Assembly (NCBI RefSeq): GCF_004327335.1
Contig: NZ_QJUO01000006.1
Span: forward strand, 1 to 64,000
Reading direction: 5' to 3'
Length of the DNA stretch: 64,000 nucleotides
From: Stutzerimonas kirkiae
Lineage (GTDB): Bacteria; Pseudomonadota; Gammaproteobacteria; Pseudomonadales; Pseudomonadaceae
Part shown: piece by piece, positions 54,633 to 63,395 of the stretch
Numbering within the stretch: the stretch's first letter is position 1
Layout of the letters: each line of letters opens with the position of its first letter
Position numbers and translations under genes: made by a program
Notes under the pieces: generated by a model
Seen by the model: the letters and a program-made list of their open reading frames with translations, nothing else
Told to the model about the DNA's origin: nothing
The model's database searches: none

Positions 54633-55559
54633 CTAGCTCGCGAGATCGCGAACAGGCTCCAAGCGCTGCTTGGCCCGGGCCAGGGCCAGGTTGAGGCGCT
54701 TGAGCAACTGTTCCGGCGTTTCCTCCAGGGCCATCGCCACCGCTACGCTGGCTTGCAGGTGCAGGCGTTCGCCATGGCGCTGGCTCTTGTGCGCCAGGCT
54801 GGCGACCGCCTGTTGCAGTTCGTCGGCGAGTTGTCGCGCCTGGCGTTCGCCGGTGCCGGGCAGCAGGGCGATGAAGCGGTCGCCGGCCAGCCGGCACAGC
54901 AGGTCCTGCGGGCGCAGGTTGAGCAACAACAACTGCGCCACGGCCTGCAGCACCTGGTCGCCCTCGGCCTGGCCGTAGCGCTGGTTGATGGCGTCGAAGT
55001 CGTCCAGGTCGATGACCACCAGCGACAGCGGCAGGTTGTCCCGTTCGCTCTGTTCCAGCGCCATTTGCAACTGCTGGCGCAGGTATTGCGCGCTGCCCAG
55101 CGGGGTCAGGCGGTCGAACAGCCGGTGTTCGCGGAATAGCCGCTCGCGCTTGCTCATCTGTGCGCTGATCGCCTGTTGCTCCTGGTGCAGGTGGTAGATA
55201 CCGAAGGTCATCAGCAGCAGGCCGATGGGCATCGGTGCGTTTTCCAGCCAGTTGTCCCAGAGCGCGCCCTCGGGCAGCCAGATGAATTCGTCGAGCACGT
55301 CCATCCACCAGGAGAAGGCAATGCAGCACAGGCCGCTGGCCAGCAGGCGCGTCACCCGTCCGGCGGGGCGCGCGCGCAGCAGCATGATCAGCCAGGCCAG
55401 CCAGATCAGCATCGAGCCGCCTTCGCCGAGTACGTCCAGCCACTTGATCGCGGCCCAGGGCTTGATCTGCCCGGCGGCCAGGTAGATGTGCAGCCCCAGG
55501 TTGGCGGCCAGCACCAGGCCGAGCAGGGTGAACAGGTGCAGGCGCAGGAAGGATTTCAT
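54633..55559 (-). CDS. Membrane GGDEF-domain protein with degenerate active site
   Basis: 308 residues. Four to five membrane segments lie between residues 8 and 125, then a linker helix (QEQQAISAQMSKRERLFREH), then a GGDEF domain from about 145. The substrate-side motif is VVIDLDDFDAINQRYG. The active-site motif GGDEF is AGDRF at 225-229, with Arg in place of the catalytic Glu, so cyclic-di-GMP synthesis is unlikely. The inhibitory-site motif RxxD is kept as RPQD at 216-219, at the correct five-residue distance. It may therefore act as a cyclic-di-GMP receptor. Confidence 0.83.
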   Translation of the reverse strand: MKSFLRLHLFTLLGLVLAANLGLHIYLAAGQIKPWAAIKWLDVLGEGGSMLIWLAWLIMLLRARPAGRVTRLLASGLCCIAFSWWMDVLDEFIWLPEGALWDNWLENAPMPIGLLLMTFGIYHLHQEQQAISAQMSKRERLFREHRLFDRLTPLGSAQYLRQQLQMALEQSERDNLPLSLVVIDLDDFDAINQRYGQAEGDQVLQAVAQLLLLNLRPQDLLCRLAGDRFIALLPGTGERQARQLADELQQAVASLAHKSQRHGERLHLQASVAVAMALEETPEQLLKRLNLALARAKQRLEPVRDLAS

Positions 55560-55610
55560 CTCGGGAGCTCTCTGTTCACCCAGGGGCCAATCTCCTTGCT
55601 GGAAAAAAGA

Positions 55611-55690
55611 CGATAACGGCGCTTGAGGCCGGGCGCGGCGATGGGCTGTTTATCCCGTCCAGCCTCGAGCCTCCAGCGCTCTTTTCGACA
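55611..55690. repeat. Imperfect hairpin related to the CGATAAAAGCGCTGGA family
   Basis: CGATAACGGCGCTTGAGGCC at the left and CGAGCCTCCAGCGCTCTTTT at the right are diverged family arms. The 211-base gap around it, between two leftward genes, holds no gene. Confidence 0.55.
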
Positions 55691-55770
55691 GCCACGCCGC
55701 CTGATCGACACTCGGTCGTTGGCTATCCGGCCAGTCTGCGGCCTGTCGATGACCCGCGTGTGACGGCCGC

Positions 55771-57177
55771 TCATTTGGGGCGCGCGCTGCAAGGCAGTCC
55801 GTCCGGTCCCTGGGTGCCTTCGCAGGCGCGCAGTGGCGGCAGTTCCAGCGCGGGCTGGTGCAGGTACTTGCGCCCGCCTTCGCGCACCAGGTCAAAGGCG
55901 TCGTAGAGGCGCCCGCTGGCGGTGTAGCTGCGCACCTCCAGGCGCTCGGCGCCGACTTCCACGGTCTGGTAGAGCTGGGTGTCCTCGGCGTTGCGATCCG
56001 GCTGTCCGGCTGTGCGGTCGTTGACGCCGTACATCTTCGAGCCGGCCACCGACACCAGGTATACCGGGCCTTGCTGCGCTGCGCCGGCCTGGCGCTCCTG
56101 GCTGGCCCGCGCGTGCCCGTCGGGGTGGCTGAGGCGGCTGTAGCAGTGGTCATGGCCTTGCAGGACCAGGTCCACGTCGTGGCGTTCGAGGATGGGTTGC
56201 CAGGCCTGCTTCAGCGGTTCGCTGTCCCCGGGGCGGGCACAGGTGAACAGCGGCTGGTGCACCACCACTATGTTCCAGTGCGCCTGGCTGCCTTCGAGCT
56301 GGGTTTCCAGCCAGCGGCCCTGCCGCTCCAGGGTGCCCAGGTCGAGGGCCGAGGTGCCGTCGAGGACGATAAAGCGCACGCCCTGGTAGTCGACCCGGTA
56401 GCTGGTCTCGGCGGCACCCTCGGCACCATTGCGGGGCAGGGCGAACTGCAGTGGCCAATGCGGGCCGAGCACGCGGCTCTCGCGGCCCTGGCTGTCGAGC
56501 TGGTCGAGGTATTCATGGTTACCCACCGCCGGCAGTTGCGGGACCTGGGCGTAGTGGAAGCCGCCGGCCTGGTTCCACTCGCCCCATTCGTCGTCGTGGG
56601 CCAGGTCGTCGCGTTGCGACACCAGGTCGCCGGCATGCACCACCAGCGCCGGGCTGGCGGTGCTGTGCAGGGCCTGGCGCACGGTACGCGAGGCGAGGGC
56701 GAGGATGTCGTTCTGCACGTCGCCCAGGTAGATGAAGCGGAACGGCGCGAAGCCGGCGCGGGCGGTACGGAACTGCAGCCACTCGCTCCAGCCGTCATGG
56801 CCCTTTACCCGGTAGACGTAGGCCTGGCCGGGCTGCAGGTCGTCCAGGCGTACCTGATGGTAGCGGGCGTCGCCATTCTCGCTGTGCAGTGCGCGGGGCG
56901 TCTCGCCGCTGATGGTGCGGGCGCGCTCGGCCAGCAGCGGGCTGTCCAGGGCGGGGGCCAACTGGATTTCGCTGAGTGTCTGGCGGGCGTCGGTGCGGTA
57001 GCTGATGGCCATCTGCCGGGCCGGATCAGCGCCGGGCGTCAGTACGATACGGTCCGCCAGCCCGCTGACCCGATAGGGCTGGCCAGGCGTACGTGGCAGC
57101 TCCGGGGTGGCGGCGGCCAGGCTGTGGCTGAACAGGGCGGCGGCGATCAGGCCGGCGAGAAGCGTGCGGTGATGCAT
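55771..57177 (-). CDS. Secreted purple-acid-phosphatase-like metallophosphoesterase
   Basis: 468 residues from ATG 57177; signal peptide MHHRTLLAGLIAAALF ending SLAAA. The first 130 residues form a fibronectin-like/PAP N-terminal domain (MAISYRTDARQTLSEIQ, LQPGQAYVYRVKG). The metallophosphoesterase motifs follow in order: YLGDVQ, HAGDLV, GNHEY, VVHQP, QGHDH. All metal ligands are present, so it should be an active periplasmic phosphatase. It is divergent from the phytase receptor operon, with a good Pho-box-like site in its promoter. It may strip phosphates left by the phytase. Confidence 0.85.
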   Translation of the reverse strand: MHHRTLLAGLIAAALFSHSLAAATPELPRTPGQPYRVSGLADRIVLTPGADPARQMAISYRTDARQTLSEIQLAPALDSPLLAERARTISGETPRALHSENGDARYHQVRLDDLQPGQAYVYRVKGHDGWSEWLQFRTARAGFAPFRFIYLGDVQNDILALASRTVRQALHSTASPALVVHAGDLVSQRDDLAHDDEWGEWNQAGGFHYAQVPQLPAVGNHEYLDQLDSQGRESRVLGPHWPLQFALPRNGAEGAAETSYRVDYQGVRFIVLDGTSALDLGTLERQGRWLETQLEGSQAHWNIVVVHQPLFTCARPGDSEPLKQAWQPILERHDVDLVLQGHDHCYSRLSHPDGHARASQERQAGAAQQGPVYLVSVAGSKMYGVNDRTAGQPDRNAEDTQLYQTVEVGAERLEVRSYTASGRLYDAFDLVREGGRKYLHQPALELPPLRACEGTQGPDGLPCSARPK

Positions 57178-57228
57178 GCGATGGATTCCTTGCGATGGCG
57201 CGAATGGCAGCCAAGGAAACAAAGGCGG

Positions 57229-57246
57229 ATGACGGTTGGGTGACAG
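57229..57246 (-). promoter_or_regulatory. Pho-box-like site before the phosphatase gene
   Basis: Minus strand CTGTCAC-CCAA-CCGTCAT matches 12 of 14 positions of CTGTCAT-N4-CTGTCAT, 52 bases before the ATG. PhoB control under phosphate limitation is inferred. Confidence 0.65.
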
Positions 57247-57274
57247 GCGCGGGGTCGATTTGGCTCAAGGAAAA

Positions 57275-57366
57275 GGGCAGCGACAAGCTATAAGCCGCAA
57301 GCTGCAAGCCAGAAGCGGGCGTGGATGCTTTGCTTGGCGCTTGAAGCTTGTAGCTTGCCGCTGCCC
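57275..57366. repeat. Imperfect inverted repeat of AAGCT/GCAAGC units
   Basis: GGGCAGCGACAAGCTATAAG at the left pairs imperfectly with GCTTGTAGCTTGCCGCTGCC at the right. It separates the two Pho-box-like sites. Confidence 0.6.
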
Positions 57367-57441
57367 CAAGGGGGTCATATCGGCTCAAAACCCCCTCGAT
57401 CCCCGTTGAAAATCCCCGCTTTCGCCGCCGTTCGCGGCATG

Positions 57442-57459
57442 CCGTCACAGAATTGCCAT
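57442..57459 (+). promoter_or_regulatory. Pho-box-like site before the receptor-phytase operon
   Basis: CCGTCAC-AGAA-TTGCCAT matches 10 of 14 positions of CTGTCAT-N4-CTGTCAT, 72 bases before the receptor ATG. Weaker than the divergent site. Confidence 0.5.
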
Positions 57460-57530
57460 ATCGCCCTCCTACCGTCCGCAGCCATTCCCGGCCTGTTTGC
57501 CGGACCGACCGTTCGAGGGGAGACAGCGAC

Positions 57531-60023
57531 ATGACCGTGCACTGCCGAGCATCACGCCCTATGGGGTTCCGTATCAGCCTGCTGGCGCTGGCCATCGCCG
57601 CCGTGGCGCCGGCCATGGCTGATGACGCCACCGTACAACTGGAACACGTCGAGGTGATCGGCCAGGCGGCCAGTCTCGACCAGGCACTGCGGGCGCAACG
57701 CAGTTCCGACAGTATCAGCAGCGTGGTGCATGCCGATGCGGTCGGGCAACTGCCGGACGATAACGCCGCCGAGGCCCTGCAACGCATTCCCGGCCTGTCG
57801 GTGGAGCGCGACCAGGGCGAGGGGCGCTTCGTCAGCGTGCGTGGCCTGGGGCCGGACCTGAACAGTGTGACCATCAATGGCACCCTGGTTCCGGCGCCCG
57901 AGAGTGGTCGCCGCGCGGTGGCGCTGGATGTGTTGCCGGCGGAGCTGGTGCAGTCGCTGTCGGTGGTCAAGACCCTGACACCGGACATGGATGCCAACTC
58001 CCTGGGCGGCACCATCGAGGTGGAAAGCCTGTCGGCCTTCGACCATGACGGCCTGTTCTACAGCCTGAGTGGCGAAGCCAGCCACAATGACCTGATGGGC
58101 AAGACCAGCCCGAAATTCTCCGGCGCCTTCAGCAACCGTTTCAGCCTGGGCGACGGTGTGGACAACTTCGGTGTGGCCGCCGCGCTGAGCTGGCAGAAGC
58201 GCAAGTTCGGCTCGGAGAACGTGGAAACCGGCGGCGCCTGGGACTTCGATAATGGCGCCCGGCTGGAAGAGCTGGAGCAGCGCGACTATGTCATCACCCG
58301 TGAGCGTACCGGTCTCGGGCTGAACTTCGACTATCGTCCGGACGACCTCTCCAGCTATTACCTGCGCACCCTCTACAGCAAGTTCAAGGATACCGAGACG
58401 CGCAATGCCGCCGGTCTGGAGTTCGATGACCCGCAGGCGTCCGGCGAGCGTGGCGATGCCGAGGGCTGGCGCGAGCTGAAGGCCCGCGAGGAAACCCAGG
58501 AGATCCAGTCCTACGTCCTTGGCGGCGAGCGCCTGCTGGGCCTGTGGACCCTCAACGGACAGGTCGGCTACAGCCGCTCCAGCGAGAAGAACCCCGGCGG
58601 TATTGCCGGCGCCGGGTTCGTCGGCAATTTCGCCGGCACCGGCTTTTCCGGCAATCGCAAGCCGCGCCTGCTGGCCGGCGAGGATTTCTACGATCCGGCG
58701 TCCTTCGAGCTGGATGAGGTCGAGGTGGAGAAGAGCTACACCCGCGACCAGGAGAAGAACATCCGCCTGGACCTGGCCCGCGACTACGACCTGCAAGGCT
58801 ACGCCTCCCAGGTCAAGTTCGGCGGCAAGCTGAGCCGCCGCGAGAAGACCAACGACAGCGACATCTGGATCTACGACGATTTCAGCGGCGTCGATCTCAC
58901 CGGCCTGCAGAGCGGTTCGCTGGACTATGGCCTGGGGCGCCTCGGCAACGGCATCAGCGCCAGTGCCATCAAGGGCCTGATCGGCGGCCTGAACCGGGCG
59001 GACTACTACGACGAGGAAGAGTCGCGCATCAATGACTTCAAGATGAACGAAGACATCGACGCCGCCTACCTGATGAACACCCTGGACCTCGACGACCTGC
59101 GCATCATCGCCGGCCTGCGCTACGAGCGCACCGAGTTCCAGGCCAAGGGCACCGGCATGCGTGACGGCGCCTTCGAGGCGACCCGCAGCGACAACCGCTA
59201 CGACCACTGGCTGCCCGGCCTGCACCTGCGCTACCAGCTCGGCGCCGATACCCAGTTGCGCGCGGCCTGGACCAACAGCGTGGTGCGGCCGACCTTCGGC
59301 GAACTGGCGCCGGGCTTCGTGATAGACGTTGGCGATGCCGAGGCGTCGTTCGGCAACCCGCACCTCAAGCCGCTGGAGTCGAGCAACCTGGACCTCGGTA
59401 TCGAGCACTACATGGGCCGCGCCGGTGTGCTCTCGGCCTATGTGTTCTACAAGGACATCGACAACTTCATCTACAACACCGACCTGGCCGGCGTCGGCGA
59501 GTGGGCGGCCTTCGACGAGGCGCTGACCTTCGACAACGGCGACAGCGCCAGGCTGTACGGCCTGGAACTGGGCTACTCGCAGAAATTCGACTGGCTGCCG
59601 GCGCCCTGGAACGGCGTGCTGGTGGGCGCCAATGCCACCTTCAGCCGCTCGCGGGCGAATATCGAGAGCCAGGGCCTGAAGCGCCGCATCGACCTGCCGA
59701 ACCAGTCCGACACGGTCGGCAACCTGATGCTCGGCTGGGAGAACTCGCGCTTCAACCTGCGCCTGGCGGCCAACTACAAGTCGTCCTACCTGGCCGAAGT
59801 GGCGGCCATCGACGACAAGGCCCACGACCTCTACGCCGACGACCAGTTGTTCGTCGACTTCAAGGCCGGCTGGTACATCACCCCGGAACTGCAACTGACC
59901 TTCGAGGCGCAGAACATCACCGACGAGTCCTACTACGTGTACACCGGCCGCCGCAGCTACAACGCCCAGTACGAGGAATACGGCCCGACCTACACCCTGG
60001 GGCTGACCCTGACGCACTTCTGA
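57531..60023 (+). CDS. TonB-dependent receptor of the phytase locus
   Basis: 830 residues from ATG 57531 (GGGGAGA upstream). Signal peptide ending AMA before DDATVQLEHVEVIG, which also supplies a TonB-box-like start. Plug with LPDDNAAEALQRIPGLSVERD, RFVSVRGLGPDLNSVTINGT, MDANSLGGTIEVES. A long barrel follows and ends LGLTLTHF. The LPDDN..EALQRIPG type is the large-substrate receptor class also used for sugars and similar nutrients. The phytase gene begins 56 bases downstream, a linkage known in other phytate-using proteobacteria. Uptake of phytate or of inositol phosphates is inferred. Confidence 0.88.
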   Translation: MTVHCRASRPMGFRISLLALAIAAVAPAMADDATVQLEHVEVIGQAASLDQALRAQRSSDSISSVVHADAVGQLPDDNAAEALQRIPGLSVERDQGEGRFVSVRGLGPDLNSVTINGTLVPAPESGRRAVALDVLPAELVQSLSVVKTLTPDMDANSLGGTIEVESLSAFDHDGLFYSLSGEASHNDLMGKTSPKFSGAFSNRFSLGDGVDNFGVAAALSWQKRKFGSENVETGGAWDFDNGARLEELEQRDYVITRERTGLGLNFDYRPDDLSSYYLRTLYSKFKDTETRNAAGLEFDDPQASGERGDAEGWRELKAREETQEIQSYVLGGERLLGLWTLNGQVGYSRSSEKNPGGIAGAGFVGNFAGTGFSGNRKPRLLAGEDFYDPASFELDEVEVEKSYTRDQEKNIRLDLARDYDLQGYASQVKFGGKLSRREKTNDSDIWIYDDFSGVDLTGLQSGSLDYGLGRLGNGISASAIKGLIGGLNRADYYDEEESRINDFKMNEDIDAAYLMNTLDLDDLRIIAGLRYERTEFQAKGTGMRDGAFEATRSDNRYDHWLPGLHLRYQLGADTQLRAAWTNSVVRPTFGELAPGFVIDVGDAEASFGNPHLKPLESSNLDLGIEHYMGRAGVLSAYVFYKDIDNFIYNTDLAGVGEWAAFDEALTFDNGDSARLYGLELGYSQKFDWLPAPWNGVLVGANATFSRSRANIESQGLKRRIDLPNQSDTVGNLMLGWENSRFNLRLAANYKSSYLAEVAAIDDKAHDLYADDQLFVDFKAGWYITPELQLTFEAQNITDESYYVYTGRRSYNAQYEEYGPTYTLGLTLTHF

Positions 60024-60036
60024 TACGCACTGCGCA

Positions 60037-60055
60037 GGGTACGCCGTGGGCACCC
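60037..60055. repeat. Diverged GGGTGCGC...GCACCC palindrome
   Basis: GGGTACGCCGTGGGCACCC lies between the receptor and phytase genes, with two changes from the copy at 22726. Confidence 0.6.
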
Positions 60056-60079
60056 TGGATATTGAACAAGGTTGATCGA

Positions 60080-61981
60080 ATGAACAGAAATAATGTGTTG
60101 GGCATTCTGGTCGGTATGGCCATCGCCCAGATGGCCCTGGCGGCGCCCATCGTCGCCCCGCGCCTGGCGCCGCTGGAGGCGCCCAAGGGGCTGGAAAATG
60201 CCCAGTTGCTGGCCGACGATCGCTTCTGGCCGGGTGCCGACCGGCTGCGCATCGACGCTCGGGGCCTGCACGTGCTGGATGCCAAGGGCAACACCCTGAG
60301 TCTGCTCGAAGGCCGCTACGAAGGCCTCGACCATCGCACCGGCGAGCACGGCTTGCTGGTGGCGACCCTCGACAAGCGGCGCCAGCAGGCGGTGCTGTTG
60401 GCACTGGACGCGCAGCACCGCTGGAGCGCGCCGCTCTATATCCCCGGCATGGGGCAGGCGCTGGAAGGCCTGTGCCTGTACCGCGACGAGGCGCACAACG
60501 CATTCGCCTTCCTGCTTGGCGAAGAGGGCCAGGGCGAACAGTGGCTGGTGGCGGTGGATGAGCGGCCATTGGCCGCGCCGCTGCGGGTGCGCGGCCTGAG
60601 CCTGCCGCCGCAGAGCGGCTTCTGCCAGGTCGACGACCTCAGCGGCGCGCTCTATGTGAACGAGGAAGAAGTCGGCCTGTGGCGCTACGCGGCGGCTGCC
60701 GAGGCGCCGCTGTGGCGCACCCCGGTGGATATCCGCCAGCCATTCGGCGGCCTGGCCGAAGCCGCCGCCGGCATGGCGCTGGTGCCCGGTGGCTTGCTGG
60801 CGCTGGACCCGCAGGCACCGGCGCTGCACCTGTACCAGGCCGATGGTGATGGCTGGAAGCCGGTGGCCAGGTTGCCACTGCAAGGGCTGGACGAGCCGGA
60901 GCAGATCAGCGCCCGCAATGGCCGCGAGGGCCTGGAGCTGCTGCTGGTGGACGAGGCTGGAAGCCATCGCGGCCCGCTCGCCTGGCGGCCGCAGGCGCCG
61001 AAGGCGGCGCCTCCACTGCCGGTGTTGCCGGCGCAGGTGCAGACCGAGCCGGTGCCGAGCCTGGGCGATGCCGCCGACGACCCGGCGATCTGGGTCGACG
61101 AGCGCGAGCCGGCGCGCAGCCGGGTGCTGGGCACCGACAAGCAGGGTGGCCTGCTGGTCTACGACCTGGCCGGCAAGCAATTGCAGGACCTGCGCGTGGG
61201 CCGCCTGAACAACGTCGATGTGCGCAAGGGCCTGCGCCTGGGCGAGCGTACCCTCGACCTGGCGGTGGCCAGCAACCGCGACCACAACAGCCTGCACCTG
61301 TTCGCCATCGAGCCGGCCAGCGGTGCGGTCAGCGAACTGGGGCAGATCGCCACGCCGCTGGACGATATCTATGGCCTGTGCATGTTCAAGAGCCGCCAGG
61401 GCACGCTCTACGCGATCGCCAACGACAAGGACGGGCGCTTCCTGCAATACCGCCTGGACGGTGCTTCCGGCGAGGTGCGCGGCGAGCTGGTGCGCAGTTT
61501 CCGTACCGCCAGCCAGCCCGAGGGCTGCGTGGCCGACGACCGTAACGAACGCCTGTTCGTCGGCGAGGAGGACGTTGCGGTATGGGCGCTGGATGCCCGC
61601 GAGGACGCGCCGGCGACCCTGGAGCGGGTGATCGCGGTGGGTGGGCCGCTCAAGGACGATATCGAGGGGCTGGGCCTGTACGCCGGCAAGCGGCGCGACT
61701 ACCTGGTGATCTCCAGCCAGGGCAACGACAGCTACGTGGTGCTCGAGGCCCGGGCGCCCTACCGGCTGCGCGGCGCCTTCCGCATCGGCCTGAACGCCGC
61801 GAGCGGCATCGACGGCGCGTCCGAGACCGATGGCCTGGATGTCACCTCGGCCAACCTCGGCGGACCCTGGAGCCAGGGCCTGCTGGTGGTGCAGGACGGC
61901 CGCAAGCGCATGCCGGAGAGCGCGCAGAACTACAAATACCTGCCCTGGTCCGCCGTGGCCGAGGCGCTCGGGCTGGAGTGA
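60080..61981 (+). CDS. Two-domain beta-propeller phytase
   Basis: 633 residues from ATG 60080; signal peptide ending ALA. The C-terminal half (about 315-633) is a complete beta-propeller phytase: DDPAIWVDE, TDKQGGLLVYDLAGK, NNVDVRKG, ASNRDHNSLHLF, YGLCMF, QPEGCVADD, LFVGEEDVAVW, DDIEGLGLY, SSQGNDSYVV and SETDGLDV, covering the calcium and phosphate-binding sites. The N-terminal half is an incomplete propeller of the kind seen in dual-domain phytases such as PhyH, where it helps with less phosphorylated intermediates. In one PhyH-like position ED(V)AVW replaces the common EDxGxW. The enzyme should hydrolyse phytate outside or in the periplasm. Confidence 0.9.
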   Translation: MNRNNVLGILVGMAIAQMALAAPIVAPRLAPLEAPKGLENAQLLADDRFWPGADRLRIDARGLHVLDAKGNTLSLLEGRYEGLDHRTGEHGLLVATLDKRRQQAVLLALDAQHRWSAPLYIPGMGQALEGLCLYRDEAHNAFAFLLGEEGQGEQWLVAVDERPLAAPLRVRGLSLPPQSGFCQVDDLSGALYVNEEEVGLWRYAAAAEAPLWRTPVDIRQPFGGLAEAAAGMALVPGGLLALDPQAPALHLYQADGDGWKPVARLPLQGLDEPEQISARNGREGLELLLVDEAGSHRGPLAWRPQAPKAAPPLPVLPAQVQTEPVPSLGDAADDPAIWVDEREPARSRVLGTDKQGGLLVYDLAGKQLQDLRVGRLNNVDVRKGLRLGERTLDLAVASNRDHNSLHLFAIEPASGAVSELGQIATPLDDIYGLCMFKSRQGTLYAIANDKDGRFLQYRLDGASGEVRGELVRSFRTASQPEGCVADDRNERLFVGEEDVAVWALDAREDAPATLERVIAVGGPLKDDIEGLGLYAGKRRDYLVISSQGNDSYVVLEARAPYRLRGAFRIGLNAASGIDGASETDGLDVTSANLGGPWSQGLLVVQDGRKRMPESAQNYKYLPWSAVAEALGLE

Positions 61982-62015
61982 GGCGGGCCGGAGCGACGGT
62001 GCCGCGGGTATCGCC

Positions 62016-62041
62016 TTCATTCCCGCCGGCGCGGGAATGAA
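62016..62041. terminator. Hairpin TTCATTCCCGC after the phytase gene
   Basis: TTCATTCCCGC-CGGC-GCGGGAATGAA is a perfect 11-bp stem with a four-base loop and GGGCGGG after it, so not a classical terminator. The same core occurs near 34730. The phytase-exbB gap (61982-62215) is otherwise empty. Confidence 0.5.
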
Positions 62042-62215
62042 GGGCGGGAAGCGGGGTTGCGAGTCGGCCACTCGGAATGCCCTCGCAGCCCCGTCGTCCC
62101 TGCGCAGGTGGGGACCCAGGAGCACGAACCCAGGGCCGCCACTGGAAATGGCGGTGCGTTTCACCCGGAGCAGCTATTCGATCAGCGGCGCCTTGCGCGC
62201 CCACAGGAGTTTCCC

Positions 62216-62935
62216 ATGCAACATGCGACAGAACAGATGACGGTCTGGGGCCTGGTCAGCGATGCCAGCCCGGTGGTGCAGGCCGTCATGCTGGTGTTGG
62301 TGCTGGCCTCGATGGCCAGTTGGTACCTGATCATCCGCCGCGGCGCCGCCCTGCGCCGTGGCGAGCACCAGTTGCAAGCCTTCCTGCAACGCTTCCGCAA
62401 CAGTGGCGACCTCGACCTGGCGCAGTTGTACCAGGCCGACAAAGGCCGCGAGCCGCCGGCCGAAGCTGCCCTGCAGCGGATCTTCCAGAGCGGCTACCAG
62501 GCCTTCGGCCAGTTGCAGCGCCAGCCCGGCATCGCCCCCGCAGCGGTGCTCGAAGGGGTCGAGCGCAACCTGTACGTGGCCATCGCCGAGCAGGAAGAGC
62601 GCCTCGAGCGCGGCTTGCCGCTGCTGGCCACGGTCGGTTCGGTCAGCCCCTACGTCGGCCTGTTCGGCACCGTCTGGGGCATCATGAATGCCTTCCTGGG
62701 GCTGTCCCAGGTGCAGCAGGTGACCCTTTCCACCGTCGCTCCGGGTATCGCCGAGGCGCTGATCGCCACCGCCATCGGCCTGTTCGCGGCGATCCCGGCG
62801 GTGATCGCCTACAACCGTTTCGCCGCCCGTGGCCAGGCCCTGGTCGGGCGCTACTACAGCTTCGCCAACGAATTGCAGGCGCGCCTGCACCGGCGCCTGC
62901 ACAGTGGCGGCGCGGCCATCGCCGCCGTTGCCTGA
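62216..62935 (+). CDS. exbB: ExbB/TolQ-family proton channel
   Basis: 239 residues from ATG 62216 (AGGAG upstream). First membrane segment near 16-36 (AVMLVLVLASMASWYLI), a cytoplasmic loop, then two more (LLATVGSVSPYVGLFGTVWGIM and the IAEALIATAIGLFAAIPAVIAYN region), with the conserved GTVWGIMNAF and family Thr/Ser residues. With ExbD and TonB it would use proton-motive force to drive the receptor. Placement directly after the phytase suggests a dedicated energiser. Confidence 0.88.
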   Translation: MQHATEQMTVWGLVSDASPVVQAVMLVLVLASMASWYLIIRRGAALRRGEHQLQAFLQRFRNSGDLDLAQLYQADKGREPPAEAALQRIFQSGYQAFGQLQRQPGIAPAAVLEGVERNLYVAIAEQEERLERGLPLLATVGSVSPYVGLFGTVWGIMNAFLGLSQVQQVTLSTVAPGIAEALIATAIGLFAAIPAVIAYNRFAARGQALVGRYYSFANELQARLHRRLHSGGAAIAAVA

Positions 62936-62945
62936 GGAGCCGATC

Positions 62946-63395
62946 ATGCTGGTCAGATCGTCGCGCAAGCATGCGCCAAATGCGGAAATGAACGTGGTGC
63001 CCTACATCGACGTGATGCTGGTATTGCTGGTGATCTTCATGGTCACCGCGCCGATGCTGGTGCAGGGCGTCAGCCTGGAGCTGCCCAAGGTCGCCGCCGA
63101 GGCGCTGCCGTCGCCCGGCGAGCAGCAACTGGTGACGCTCTCGGTGACCGCCGAGGGCGACTACTATTGGAATGTCGGCCCGGAGCTGGCGGTGGGCAGC
63201 CAGAGCGACCAGGCGGTGGACCTGGCGGTCATGCGCGACAGCCTGCTGGCGCTGGTCGCCGAGCGGGCGGACACCCAGGTCTACGTGCGCGCCGACCAGG
63301 GCGCGGACTACGCCGCGGTGCTGGCCGGTATCGCCGCGTTGCAGCGTGGCGGCATCAGTCGCATCGGCCTGGTGACCGAGGCGCCGCAGCCATGA
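62946..63395 (+). CDS. exbD: ExbD/TolR-family protein
   Basis: 149 residues; GAGGAG seven bases before the ATG. One N-terminal membrane helix with the essential Asp in NVVPYIDVMLVLLVIFMV. A periplasmic domain follows (LVALVAERADTQVYVRADQGADY region). It partners ExbB and TonB. Its stop overlaps the next ATG. Confidence 0.9.
   Translation: MLVRSSRKHAPNAEMNVVPYIDVMLVLLVIFMVTAPMLVQGVSLELPKVAAEALPSPGEQQLVTLSVTAEGDYYWNVGPELAVGSQSDQAVDLAVMRDSLLALVAERADTQVYVRADQGADYAAVLAGIAALQRGGISRIGLVTEAPQP

Larger units (their letters stand above)
57178..57530. promoter_or_regulatory. Divergent regulatory region of the phytate locus
   Basis: Non-coding. It holds a Pho-box-like site for each direction (57229 and 57442) with an inverted repeat between them (57275-57366). 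No gene is seen. Confidence 0.6.

Noticed and set aside
57552..60569. A very long open antisense frame opposite the receptor and phytase genes
   Set aside because: It lies wholly opposite well-supported genes, has no family features or ribosome site, and such frames are common in high-GC codon-biased DNA.
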